Assembly (NCBI GenBank): GCA_017898095.1
Contig: JAGKQJ010000014.1
Span: 1-41,919, forward strand
Length of the DNA: 41,919 nt
Reading direction: 5' to 3'
DNA from: Bacillaceae bacterium Marseille-Q3522
Lineage (GTDB): Bacteria; Bacillota; Bacilli; Bacillales; Cytobacillaceae
Below, piece after piece: positions 27,944 to 35,552 of this stretch. Each line of letters begins with the position of its first letter. Position 1 is the first letter of the stretch. Under the pieces are notes generated by a model. The model saw only the letters and a list, made by a program, of their open reading frames with translations. It did not search any database and was not told the origin of the DNA. A program made the translations under genes and the position numbers.

Positions 27944-28162
27944 TTAGGCATTCCCAATCGTTGCCTGGTCAATGGCGCTTGTATCAAGATTGTTACTTGC
28001 GCTTAGGCCATTATTTGTAATGACCACTCCTCCGGTATTGGCAGCACCCGAACCGTGAGTTGATTTTGCGTTGCTTTTAGGGGAAATAAAGAGGGAATCT
28101 CCGAACTGTACAATTCCCTGTCCCACATTGACAATTTGTACCGGGCCAACAATTGCTGGCAT
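27944..28162 (-). CDS. gerPF: Spore germination protein GerPF
   Basis: A 72-aa GerPA/GerPF-family protein beginning MPAIVGPVQIVNVGQGIVQFGD and ending in a Ser/Asn-rich tail (NNGLSASNNLDTSAIDQ). GerP proteins act in the spore coat and let germinants reach receptors in the inner membrane. A longer frame runs upstream to 28285 but is repeat DNA; the true start is ATG 28162, preceded by GAGGGGTGG. It is separated from gerPE by a 165-nt repeat insertion, which is unusual for this tightly packed operon. Confidence 0.93.
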   Translation of the reverse strand: MPAIVGPVQIVNVGQGIVQFGDSLFISPKSNAKSTHGSGAANTGGVVITNNGLSASNNLDTSAIDQATIGNA

Positions 28163-28180
28163 ATAATACCACCCCTCTAT

Positions 28181-28327
28181 AATAAAGTGATTCTTCCACC
28201 AATGGGGCTTTTTCGACGTACAGGACGTACTAGTGCCGACGTTGCCACAGGACGCTTGAGATCTTAGTCGGCACACGTCCCCCACTGATGGTTAGATGAA
28301 CCAATCTGCGATAAAGTGATTCTACCA
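28181..28327. repeat. Structured repeat element between gerPE and gerPF
   Basis: An insertion-like segment of about 147 bp bounded by the 13-bp direct repeat ATAAAGTGATTCT (28182-28194 and 28311-28323), each followed by (t/a)CCA. Inside, GTGCCGAC (28233-28240) pairs with GTCGGCAC (28267-28274), and a GACGTAC motif is duplicated nearby. I recall similar wording in intergenic repeats of other Bacillaceae, but cannot name a family. It ends exactly at the gerPE stop codon. Confidence 0.7.
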
Positions 28328-28753
28328 TTAAGCATCTTCTAAATCTGATCTCTGAACTCTGACTTCCGGCTTCCGGTCTCCGTTTTCTTTTCTCTCCCGA
28401 AGCTGCCTTATATGCTTATTTCTTGATTCAAGAAAAATATGTTTACTATTACCAATATGCAGGAGAGATGAGGTAGAAATTCCGATTACGTCGATATTGT
28501 TTACTTTTATAACCGGATTGAAGTTTTCATGAAGGAATGTTATTTTCTCTTCTATAGGAGGAAGATGGATATATTCTGAAAAAATCGGATATTGAAAATG
28601 CCCTTCATATCCATAAAAAAAATTATATTCACGCTGGACCGCAAGAGCACGAGAATAACATTCGATAGCTTGAGAATCACCAACTTCCAATACAGAAGAA
28701 ATGGTTAGATTGATGACATGACAATTTTGTACAACTGCTGTTCGCTGTAACAA
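28328..28753 (-). CDS. gerPE: GerPE, with repeat-derived C-terminal extension
   Basis: A 141-aa spore-coat permeability protein. The start TTG 28753 is fixed by GGAGTGA. The body matches GerPE: MLQRTAVVQNCHVINLTISS, VLEVGDSQAIECYSRALAVQRE, and a second 'SSLLHIGNSKHIFLESRNKHIRQL' near 95-118. After about residue 118 the frame enters repeat-like DNA ('gacttccggcttccggtctccg' style) and continues as a charged tail of about 23 residues (ENGDRKPEVRVQRSDLEDA) to a stop at the edge of the inserted repeat. B. subtilis GerPE is about 128 aa, so the original end has probably been replaced. The functional domains appear intact. Confidence 0.87.
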   Translation of the reverse strand: MLQRTAVVQNCHVINLTISSVLEVGDSQAIECYSRALAVQREYNFFYGYEGHFQYPIFSEYIHLPPIEEKITFLHENFNPVIKVNNIDVIGISTSSLLHIGNSKHIFLESRNKHIRQLRERKENGDRKPEVRVQRSDLEDA

Positions 28754-28760
28754 TTTAAAA

Positions 28761-28937
28761 TCACTCCGGTATCAGCGGAACAAACGGCCCGATAATTAAC
28801 GACTCCGGCGGCGTATCAAAAGTAGTTGCCATTTGAATCGTTTCGCTGTCGCCAATCATTAACAATGAGGAACTGGAAACACCCATAATTTGAATCGTAT
28901 CCACACAAATATCACGGTTATAAACTTGAAAATTCAT
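28761..28937 (-). CDS. gerPD: Spore germination protein GerPD
   Basis: A 58-aa protein starting at ATG 28937 inside the gerPC stop (ATGA overlap). The sequence MNFQVYNRDICVDTIQIMGV leads to SSSSLLMIGDSETIQ, the 'S-S-x-x-IGD' repeat signature shared across GerP proteins, and ends in a Pro-rich IIGPFVPLIPE. It completes the six-gene gerP set. Its length matches the family (about 59 aa). It is short enough to be missed by automatic calling. Confidence 0.93.
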   Translation of the reverse strand: MNFQVYNRDICVDTIQIMGVSSSSLLMIGDSETIQMATTFDTPPESLIIGPFVPLIPE

Positions 28938-29554
28938 TCCTTTTTCCTTCCTTTCTTATTTTCCGGAAGATTACTGATGAAAGCATGCACACCGTTTTCA
29001 ATTTCTTTTTTTATAATAGCTGCGATCTGTTCCGTTTGCTTAATAGGATCTGTATCTTGATTTCGCTCTGTTTTTTGCTTTTGTTTCAAGTAATGCTCAA
29101 TACGCATAGGCAATTGTTTTTTTATATCTTCCTTTATAAAATCTATATAAGAATCGTCGACTTTCACTTGCAGTTTTTCTTCCGTCTCACGGATTATTCC
29201 CGGCAGCTCTGTTTCTAAGTACGGATATAATTGCTTCTCCACATCCATTGTTGCTTGAAAGTGATCCTTCGGTGAGAACGGAACTTTCATATTCTTTTGA
29301 TCCACCAGAAATTCGTCGAAATTGTTTAAATCAGAAGGATTAATTCCAATATTTAAGGTCCCATCTAGTGTTTCGATCTTTAATTGATCAAAGCTATATT
29401 CTATTTTATCAATATGGACGGGACGGCGTTCTAGTATTGTTTGATAATTTTTCTCTAATTGTTGCAGTTTTTTTTCCAAGCTGCGGATCCGTTTTTCCTG
29501 AGTGTCAATGATTGCATAAAGTCTCTGCAGGTAGGCAGTAACGTCTTGATTCAT
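28934..29554 (-). CDS. gerPC: Spore germination protein GerPC
   Basis: A 206-aa protein, close to the 205 aa of B. subtilis. The N-terminal coiled coil (about residues 5-45: YAIIDTQEKRIRSLEKKLQQ) is followed by a beta segment (HIDKIEYSFDQLKIETLDGT, then NIGINPSDL), and a Lys/Glu-rich helical C-terminus. It is the only GerP member without the IGD repeat motif. The start ATG 29554 lies 8 nt after AAGGAG; the GTG at 29563 overlaps that site. It is needed for coat localisation of the other GerP proteins in B. cereus and B. subtilis. Confidence 0.93.
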   Translation of the reverse strand: MNQDVTAYLQRLYAIIDTQEKRIRSLEKKLQQLEKNYQTILERRPVHIDKIEYSFDQLKIETLDGTLNIGINPSDLNNFDEFLVDQKNMKVPFSPKDHFQATMDVEKQLYPYLETELPGIIRETEEKLQVKVDDSYIDFIKEDIKKQLPMRIEHYLKQKQKTERNQDTDPIKQTEQIAAIIKKEIENGVHAFISNLPENKKGRKKE

Positions 29555-29580
29555 TGCGGACACTCCTTTTTCTTATGATG

Positions 29581-29796
29581 TTATGGACTAACCAACGGCA
29601 CGGATGGTGTAAATAACCCCGGTTCGGTTTCCATAGTCACCGCTTCCGGTGCAGCTTCTGTAAAACCGCCGGTATTGTACAAATAAGATGCTGGTTTTAT
29701 AATTCCGGCACTGCCAATTTGAAATACGGAAGAATTGGAGATTCCGTCGATACGGATACTATGAATTTGTATCGATTGCTGAATATAGTAATTCAT
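29581..29796 (-). CDS. gerPB: Spore germination protein GerPB
   Basis: A 71-aa protein: MNYYIQQSIQIHSIRIDGIS followed by NSSVFQIGSAGIIKP, the GerP repeat motif, and a Pro-rich tail. It lies 26 nt upstream of gerPC on the minus strand. Expected in the spore coat with the other GerP proteins. Confidence 0.93.
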   Translation of the reverse strand: MNYYIQQSIQIHSIRIDGISNSSVFQIGSAGIIKPASYLYNTGGFTEAAPEAVTMETEPGLFTPSVPLVSP

Positions 29797-29874
29797 TTAT
29801 GATCACCCATTTGTTCTTTAAAAAAAAATCCCGCTTACTGTTAGGAGGGCTGGCTTACGCTGTTGTTCTTCGAG

Positions 29875-30096
29875 TTAAAAATTGAAGGCAACCGGCTGAT
29901 CTACCTGGTCATTATCGAATGTATTAGTAACACTGTTATAATTTGTAATATCATGTCCGTAGCCCGTATTAAAAGACCCGGCTCCAGAAAAAGTTTTTGG
30001 CGATGAAATTGGCATGATTTTATAGACATCTCCTATATTAAAAACGGAGCTGCTTCCGATCGAGATTACTTGAACGACACCTACAATTGCTGGCAT
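29875..30096 (-). CDS. gerPA: Spore germination protein GerPA
   Basis: A 73-aa protein, MPAIVGVVQVISIGSSSVFN then IGDVYKIMPISSPKTFSGAG, ending in VDQPVAFNF. The start ATG 30096 follows CGGAGGTTG; the frame extends six codons further but includes this ribosome binding site. First gene of the gerPA-gerPF operon. A sigma-K promoter lies about 105 nt upstream of the start codon. Confidence 0.94.
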   Translation of the reverse strand: MPAIVGVVQVISIGSSSVFNIGDVYKIMPISSPKTFSGAGSFNTGYGHDITNYNSVTNTFDNDQVDQPVAFNF

Positions 30097-30199
30097 AAAA
30101 ACAACCTCCGGCATTTTTTAATCTTTGCATGATGGACTGCTGGAATTGTAAAGATTTCTTCCTAATTACCTCTTACTGTATCAGAAGCAATTGCATTAC

Positions 30200-30226
30200 T
30201 ATTGTATGTCTTTTCTTTTAGATGGT
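30200..30226 (-). promoter_or_regulatory. Sigma-K promoter of the gerP operon
   Basis: On the minus strand CATACAATA (30208 down to 30200) matches the sigma-K -10 consensus CATAnnnTA exactly. AC (30226-30225) lies 16 nt upstream as the -35 element. Late mother-cell expression by sigma-K is known for gerP in B. subtilis. The 333-nt gap 30097-30429 otherwise shows no gene. Confidence 0.75.
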
Positions 30227-30429
30227 GATAAATCAGCCTACTTTTTTTCACAAGGGTTGACAGCCTATTTTGGAAGTTCGACTCCATGATTGTCCATGGA
30301 TGGCTGCATCTTATAACAAATCGAAAAATAATTCGTTATCTTTAGAAAAATATTTGTTATAATTGCTATGTTTAACACGTTAACAATTATACGTATTTAT
30401 CGATAATTTCATTAAATGAAGGTGAAGAA

Positions 30430-31332
30430 ATGGAGTTTTTGAATGTCTTGTTGCCGATTTTCGGTATTTTTGTCCTTGGTTTTATCGGTCAGAAAAAGCT
30501 CAAGCTGGATGTAAAAAGTATCTCAACTATGTCCTTGTATATTATGACACCGGTTTTGACCTTCCGTACTTTTTATACAACTTCCTTTAATAGCAGTTAT
30601 CTGCTTATGGTTCTTTATACTTTTTCCCTTTGTTTTGGCTTAATTCTGATCGTTTATCTGTTCGCAGCATTACGGAAATTTTCCCGGACAGAAACTTGCG
30701 GGATGATTCTCGCGTCTTCTTTTATGAATAACGGAAATTACGGCACTCCGGTAGTATTGCTGTTATTTGGAACTATTGGTCTCGATTATGCAATAATATT
30801 AATGGTTATTCAGCAAATTGTGATGTGTACGATTGGTGTCTATTATGCGGCAAAGGGCAGTCCGGACGCAGACGGCTTTAAATCCGCGCTTACAGCTGTA
30901 AAGCGGATGCCAATTATTTATGGTGCATTAGCAGGAGTGATATTCCAGTTTCTACATATCCAATTGAGCGGTTCGGTATTGACAGCAATCGATCTGGTTG
31001 CTAATGCGGCAATTCCAACAATCATGATTACGCTGGGGATGCAATTGGCGAATATTTCAATAAAAAATATTCAAAAAACAAAAATCAGTATTGCCTTGTT
31101 AGTGAAATTGGCAGTTTCACCGGCAATTGCCTATATCATCACTCTTTTTTTACCGGTCGATTCGATGGTAAAGCAAATCATGATTATTATGGCTGCAATG
31201 CCAAGTGCCGCCAATACAACGATGCTTTCCCTGCAATATAATACGGAACCGGAGTTTGTCTCAATGGCAACCTTTTTAAGTACAGCGTTAAGCCTTGTTA
31301 CACTGCCAATTGTGTTTTTCCTTGTTTTGTAG
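30430..31332 (+). CDS. AEC-family transporter
   Basis: A 300-aa membrane protein with about ten hydrophobic helices in two five-helix halves. Typical Auxin Efflux Carrier family features are LPIFGIFVLGFIGQKK at the start, the helix-break 'SSFMNNGNYGTPVVLLLFG' near 96-114, and a matching AAMPSAANTTMLSLQYN break near 258-274. Bacterial members export or exchange small organic acids such as malate; the substrate is not predictable here. GGTGA precedes the ATG. Single gene on the plus strand next to the divergent gerP operon. Confidence 0.87.
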   Translation: MEFLNVLLPIFGIFVLGFIGQKKLKLDVKSISTMSLYIMTPVLTFRTFYTTSFNSSYLLMVLYTFSLCFGLILIVYLFAALRKFSRTETCGMILASSFMNNGNYGTPVVLLLFGTIGLDYAIILMVIQQIVMCTIGVYYAAKGSPDADGFKSALTAVKRMPIIYGALAGVIFQFLHIQLSGSVLTAIDLVANAAIPTIMITLGMQLANISIKNIQKTKISIALLVKLAVSPAIAYIITLFLPVDSMVKQIMIIMAAMPSAANTTMLSLQYNTEPEFVSMATFLSTALSLVTLPIVFFLVL

Positions 31333-31471
31333 ACTCTTTTCAAAAAGGAACCTGTGGAAGGAAATTGCGCGGCGGCTTATCCGCCCGATCTAATTGTCTT
31401 TTATTCGTTGCATTTTCTAACTCGCACTTATCGTTTGTTATTCGAATAATGAAAAAGAAGGAAGGGAAATC

Positions 31472-32671
31472 ATGTATTCAAGCAGTTTTGATATTCAAGA
31501 TAAAGGAAGAATTGCATCACTTGATATGATGCGGGGATTTGCTATTTTCGGGATTTCGCTTGTCAATATGCTTGCGTTCCATTCTCCTGTGTATTATTTA
31601 CAGCCATTTGAATGGTGGCAGAACCCGCTTGATCAATCGATCTATTCTTTCATTGATATATTTGCCCAGGCAAGCTTCTATCCATTATTTTCGATGCTGT
31701 TTGGTTATGGCATCGTGATATTACGGGAACGGATTTTGCAAAGAAGTGAGTCGTTTTCTTTGATCGCTGTTAGAAGATTTTCATTATTATTGCTATTCGG
31801 ATGTATTCATGCATGGCTTATTTGGCACGGCGATATTTTATTTACCTATGCTGTTCTCGGGTTCATCTTCCTTCTGTTTATAAAATTAAACGGAAAAATC
31901 CTGTTGCTGCTGGGAAGCCTGCTTTATCTGATTCCTAATCTTCTCCTTGTCCTTCTTATGTTTGCGACGATGATGCTGGTACCGGCGGATATAATAAATA
32001 ATAACTATTATAATCATGAATTGGCAGAAGCATCTGTAGCAGTCTATCAGTCGGGCAGTTTTAGTGATATCACGCAGCAAAGAATCGCGGATTGGTATTA
32101 TGCAAATAATCCGGTTAATTTCATCTTTTTGACATTTTCGATTTTGCCGTTATTTTTTATCGGGGCCGGAGCGGCAAAGCTTAAATGGCTAGAACGTGTT
32201 AATTTCCATAAAAGGAAGCTTTTTTACACGTTCCTAGTTACGTTCACCATTGGTTTGTTACTAAAATTGCTGCCATATATAACCGGTGAAAATATTGGGA
32301 TTAATATGCTGCAGGATTTGTTTGGCGGTCCGTTATTAGCATTTTCTTATGGTTTATCCATTGCTCTGCTTGCGGAAAAGCCGCGATTTCGAAAAATACT
32401 AATGCCGTTTTCTTATGCAGGCAGACTGTCATTAAGTAATTATTTGCTGCAATCGCTTATTGCCACTGCTTTTTTTTACGGTTACGGCCTCGGGTTATAC
32501 GGAAAAATTTCTGTGTTTACAGGGACACTGCTTGCACTTGCGATTTTTATTTGTGAAGTGTTGGTTAGCAAAATATGGTTAAGGAGATTTTATTACGGCC
32601 CATTTGAATGGGTGTGGCGCAGTTTCACATATTGGAAAATTCCAAGATGGAAACGGGAACGGACAAAGTGA
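31472..32671 (+). CDS. DUF418-family membrane protein
   Basis: A 399-aa multi-span protein. The N-terminal motif RIASLDMMRGFAIFGISLVN is the acyltransferase-3-like start seen in DUF418/DUF1624 proteins. About ten membrane segments follow. The DUF418 core is at the C-terminal third, with GRLSLSNYLLQSL and a final FYYGPFEWVWRSFTYWK. Proteins of this type are found across Bacillus (YeiB/YxaH-like) without an established function. AAGGGAAATC precedes the ATG. No operon partner; the following 350 nt are non-coding. Confidence 0.82.
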   Translation: MYSSSFDIQDKGRIASLDMMRGFAIFGISLVNMLAFHSPVYYLQPFEWWQNPLDQSIYSFIDIFAQASFYPLFSMLFGYGIVILRERILQRSESFSLIAVRRFSLLLLFGCIHAWLIWHGDILFTYAVLGFIFLLFIKLNGKILLLLGSLLYLIPNLLLVLLMFATMMLVPADIINNNYYNHELAEASVAVYQSGSFSDITQQRIADWYYANNPVNFIFLTFSILPLFFIGAGAAKLKWLERVNFHKRKLFYTFLVTFTIGLLLKLLPYITGENIGINMLQDLFGGPLLAFSYGLSIALLAEKPRFRKILMPFSYAGRLSLSNYLLQSLIATAFFYGYGLGLYGKISVFTGTLLALAIFICEVLVSKIWLRRFYYGPFEWVWRSFTYWKIPRWKRERTK

Positions 32672-32754
32672 ATTTGTTAGTAACTTCAGAAATTATTGAG
32701 AGTAATGGAGTTTCAACGATTGAATTTATCGTTTCTTTATCGGGAGGTTAACTC

Positions 32755-32778
32755 ATGGCAATAACAAAAGTAAAATAA
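32755..32778 (+). other. Seven-codon ORF with a consensus ribosome binding site
   Basis: GGAGG (32743-32747) followed after 7 nt by ATG and a short frame MAITKVK ending TAA. It could be a leader peptide or the stump of a deleted gene. It stands in the 351-nt gap 32672-33022, upstream of a terminator-like hairpin and the ECF promoter. Confidence 0.25.
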
Positions 32779-32913
32779 AGGAAAAAACCAATTAATGGAA
32801 AATAAAAAATGTTTTTTCAGCATGCGAACTCGGAACAATATCATACCAAGTGAATAATCATCACACTATATCTTCAATCAGTTAATTCAAACACATTTTG
32901 CCGAAAAAAAATT

Positions 32914-32945
32914 TAAGCTTGTCAACACAATGGGCAGGCTTTTTA
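32914..32945 (+). terminator. Hairpin with U-run upstream of the ECF S gene
   Basis: AAGCTTGTC pairs with GGCAGGCTT (three G-U pairs) around AACACAATG, followed by TTT. It may terminate read-through from the DUF418 gene or act as an attenuator. Confidence 0.5.
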
Positions 32946-32968
32946 TTATAATAAAAAGGTACAGTGTT

Positions 32969-32997
32969 TTGACAGATGACTTTACATCTGTTAAAAA
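32969..32997 (+). promoter_or_regulatory. Promoter with operator-like inverted repeat before the ECF S gene
   Basis: A perfect -35 TTGACA (32969-32974) and a weak -10 TAAAAA (32992-32997) are 17 nt apart. ACAGATG (32972-32978) and CATCTGT (32985-32991) form a perfect 7-bp inverted repeat filling the spacer, the position of a repressor operator. The cognate regulator is unknown. Confidence 0.5.
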
Positions 32998-33022
32998 ATC
33001 TGAAATGAAGTAAGGGGTGTTT

Positions 33023-33628
33023 ATGATGAAGCAAAAAAGCATGTGGACTTTTCGTTTTTCTACAGCAGCTCTAGTACTAATCCCGGCAGCAATCGGGATC
33101 AATTTTATTGGTAAGTATTTTGCAGGACTATTGAAGTTGCCATTATGGCTGGATGCAATCGGCACAATGCTGGCAAGTATCCTTGCGGGACCAATCATTG
33201 GGGCGATATCAGGAATCGGTAATAATATTATTTACGGACTGACTGCCGATCCTATTTCCTTTGTATATGCGATTACAAGCGGTGTGATCGGGTTAGTTGT
33301 CGGTATATTAGCGTACAAAGGCTGGTTTTCCAATTTTGCTGCCGTTATTTTAGCCGGTATTGTTGTTGGAGTTGCTTCTTCAATTGTCTCAACGCCGCTA
33401 AATATGATTTTTTGGGAAGGGACAACCGGAAATGTCTGGGGAGATGCGCTTTTCGCCTTTTTATCTGACCGGGAGTGGCCGATGTGGCTTGCTTCTTTCT
33501 TTGATAGTCTTGTAGTCGATATTCCTGATAAATTAGTAACGGTAATTATCAGTTACCTGCTTTTTAGAGGGCTGCCAAAGAGCTTAACAAACATTTACCG
33601 CCAGGATGCAAAAATCGAAGAATTATAG
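33023..33628 (+). CDS. ECF transporter substrate-binding (S) component
   Basis: A 201-aa membrane protein with six hydrophobic helices. The segment LPLWLDAIGTMLASILAGPI and the following GIGNNIIYGLTADPISFVYA are typical of S components of energy-coupling factor transporters that capture vitamins or metals. Its position ahead of ecfT-ecfA-ecfA indicates a dedicated (group I-like) transporter. The ligand cannot be assigned from sequence. I choose ATG 33023 after AAGGGG; GTG 33017 overlaps that site. A 314-nt structured leader separates it from ecfT, so S and the T-A-A genes can be regulated separately. Confidence 0.8.
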   Translation: MMKQKSMWTFRFSTAALVLIPAAIGINFIGKYFAGLLKLPLWLDAIGTMLASILAGPIIGAISGIGNNIIYGLTADPISFVYAITSGVIGLVVGILAYKGWFSNFAAVILAGIVVGVASSIVSTPLNMIFWEGTTGNVWGDALFAFLSDREWPMWLASFFDSLVVDIPDKLVTVIISYLLFRGLPKSLTNIYRQDAKIEEL

Positions 33629-33744
33629 ATCCCGGTATGAAAAGGGAGCAAAAAAAATTTAGGTAAAATAAACGAGAAGAAAAAAGTGATACAGAGCTTT
33701 ACCGCAGTTATGCATTTCATTAGATATTGAAAAAGCACTCATAC

Positions 33745-33910
33745 TTTACATGGGCGAACACATTTCAGCAAATTCAAGAACTTGGGTAATCAGGTGGGAC
33801 TCCCCCCATCTGATGAATATACCCCGGCAACGCACTACATGGAAAGTTAAAAACAAGTGTCGGAGAATCCCGCCTGCGTTACAATGAAAGGTGGGATATT
33901 GCTTTTTTAT
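33745..33910 (+). ncRNA. Riboswitch-like leader with switchable terminator
   Basis: Two alternative folds are visible. Fold 1: hairpin ATCAGGTGGG/CCCATCTGAT (33789-33814) within GGGTA/TACCC, plus a terminator AATCCCGCCT (33866-33875) / AGGTGGGAT (33889-33897) followed by T6 (33903-33908). Fold 2: CAGGTGGGA (33791-33799) pairs with TCCCGCCTG (33868-33876), destroying both. Mutually exclusive pairing like this marks an attenuator. Partial likeness to cobalamin leaders exists: GGGTAATCAGGTG...TCC, CCCCGGCAACGC, and GGAGA..CC.GCC resembling the B12 box. Boxes are imperfect, so the class is unproven. It controls ecfT-A1-A2-yisK. Confidence 0.55.
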
Positions 33911-33942
33911 ATGGAAATTCGGATATGGAAGGAGGCTCTCTT

Positions 33943-34710
33943 ATGCATTCCATGAGTTTATTTGTTGAGAAAAATACGCCGGTACATAAGATGGATCCAA
34001 TCACAAAAATACTTTATACATTCGTTGTCATTGCTGTTCTTTTGCTGCTCCCTACGATCCCTGTTGCGATCTCTATAGCAGTCGTCACCTTCGGCATCCT
34101 TTGTATCGGGAAAGTGCTGCGCAATTTCCTTCCGATCTTGGCTTTCAGCGGGGTACTGATGATTTCGATCATTGTTGTCCAGACATTTTTCCACTCCGGA
34201 AGCACGACACTGTTATGGACAATCGGCTCTTTCACAATCTATAAAGAAGGCTTGCTGATTGCGGTGCTTCTGACCTTTCGGCTTTTGAATATTTTGGGTG
34301 CCTTCAGCATCTTAATGTTAACAACGAGGCCGGCTGATTTAGTCAAGGCATTAATGCGTAAAGGCGTACCAGCCAAAGCGGGATATCTGTTTTTAGCTGT
34401 TTTTCAAATTATCCCGCAAATGCGGACGATGATCGCAAAAATAACGGATGCGCAACGGGCAAGAGGAATGGAAACGGAAGGGAATATATTGATCCGGGTA
34501 AAAGCATTTTTCCCTTTGATTGGTCCGGTTGTACTGAACGCATTAACGGATACGAAAGAACGGGCGATGGCGATTGAAATGCGCGGCTTTTCCCGTAAAG
34601 GAAAAAGGAGTTTTATTCAACCGCCAAAAGAATACCGCTATCATAAAATAGAACAGATTAGTTTACTTGTTATCTTTATTTTCGCTGTTTTTTGGAGGAT
34701 TTGGCAATGA
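33943..34710 (+). CDS. ECF transporter transmembrane (T) component
   Basis: A 255-aa EcfT. It has about five membrane helices and two cytoplasmic coupling helices carrying Ala-Arg-Gly motifs: DAQRARGME near residue 167 and EMRGFSRKGKR near 210, which bind the two ATPases. The N-terminal MSLFVEKNTPVHKMDPITKI is typical of the family. ATG 33943 follows GGAGG by 7 nt; the frame opens earlier at 33925 but includes that site. The end overlaps the next gene by ATGA. Confidence 0.88.
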   Translation: MHSMSLFVEKNTPVHKMDPITKILYTFVVIAVLLLLPTIPVAISIAVVTFGILCIGKVLRNFLPILAFSGVLMISIIVVQTFFHSGSTTLLWTIGSFTIYKEGLLIAVLLTFRLLNILGAFSILMLTTRPADLVKALMRKGVPAKAGYLFLAVFQIIPQMRTMIAKITDAQRARGMETEGNILIRVKAFFPLIGPVVLNALTDTKERAMAIEMRGFSRKGKRSFIQPPKEYRYHKIEQISLLVIFIFAVFWRIWQ

Positions 34711-35552
34711 AGAAGATAATAGCAGAAGGATTAAAATATAAATATCCCGACGGAGAAAGACTGGCTTTAGATGATCTGAATTTCGAGATAGAGGAAGGAG
34801 AATTTATCGGCATCGCCGGTGCAAATGGTGCGGGAAAATCAACGTTGTGCTATGCATTAACCGGACTGATTCCCCATTTTTTTAAAGGAGGATACGGTGG
34901 GAAGGTAACAGTTGCCGGCAAAGAAGTCAGACAAGCGGAAATACATGAGATTGCGGCTTATGCGGGGCTTGTATTTGACAACCCTTTTACGCAAATGACC
35001 GGATCAAAGTTTACTGTTTTTGAAGAGCTTGCTTTTGGCTTGGAAAACCAGGGAATGGACAGGCAGACGATGATAAAAAGAATAGAAGAAATTTTGCAGC
35101 TTTTACATATTGAACACATAAAAGAGCGCAATCCGTTTGATCTTTCCGGCGGTCAAATGCAACGGGTCGCTATTGCCAGTATTTTAGTAATGAAGCCGGA
35201 TATTCTTATCCTTGATGAGCCGACTTCGCAACTGGATCCGCAAGGGACAGAAGAAATTTTTCAAGTAGTAGAGCAGCTTGCAAACGAAGGGATCACGATC
35301 ATTATGGTCGAACAAAAAATCGAGAAGCTCGCACAATATGCAGACCGGATTCTTCTCATTCATGAAGGAAAACAGGTGGATTTTACAACTCCTGAAAAAC
35401 TATTCTCCCGCGAAGATTTACAAGCTTACGGAATCCGTCCGCCTGTTTTTACACGGGTTGCCAAAGCAGCAGGGATTGTGAACAAGGAAACAAATTGTTA
35501 CCCGGTGACGAAGGAGCAGTTTTTAAAGGCGGTGGGGAAAAGTGATAAATGA
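34707..35552 (+). CDS. ECF transporter ATPase A1
   Basis: A 281-aa ATPase with Walker A GANGAGKST (38-46), intact signature DLSGGQMQRVAIAS and Walker B ILILDEPTSQLD. At the Q-loop, where ECF ATPases usually read VFQNP, it reads VFDNPFTQM, an Asp in place of Gln. The start ATG overlaps the ecfT stop; GGAGG lies 10 nt upstream. It forms a heterodimer with A2. The Q-loop change should be read together with the defect in the A2 signature. Confidence 0.9.
   Translation: MKKIIAEGLKYKYPDGERLALDDLNFEIEEGEFIGIAGANGAGKSTLCYALTGLIPHFFKGGYGGKVTVAGKEVRQAEIHEIAAYAGLVFDNPFTQMTGSKFTVFEELAFGLENQGMDRQTMIKRIEEILQLLHIEHIKERNPFDLSGGQMQRVAIASILVMKPDILILDEPTSQLDPQGTEEIFQVVEQLANEGITIIMVEQKIEKLAQYADRILLIHEGKQVDFTTPEKLFSREDLQAYGIRPPVFTRVAKAAGIVNKETNCYPVTKEQFLKAVGKSDK

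Noticed and set aside
28163-28285. 41-residue N-terminal extension of GerPF
   Set aside because: The extension reads through repeat DNA; the family start MPAIVG has its own strong ribosome binding site.
32887-33198. 103-aa minus-strand frame opposite the ECF S gene
   Set aside because: It lies antisense to the S component and its promoter, with no ribosome binding site.
33781-33840. SAM-I riboswitch, suggested by GATGAA...CCCCGGCAAC
   Set aside because: The 5' CTTATC..AGAG segment, kink-turn and 3' P1 strand are not found, and the downstream genes are not sulfur-metabolism genes.
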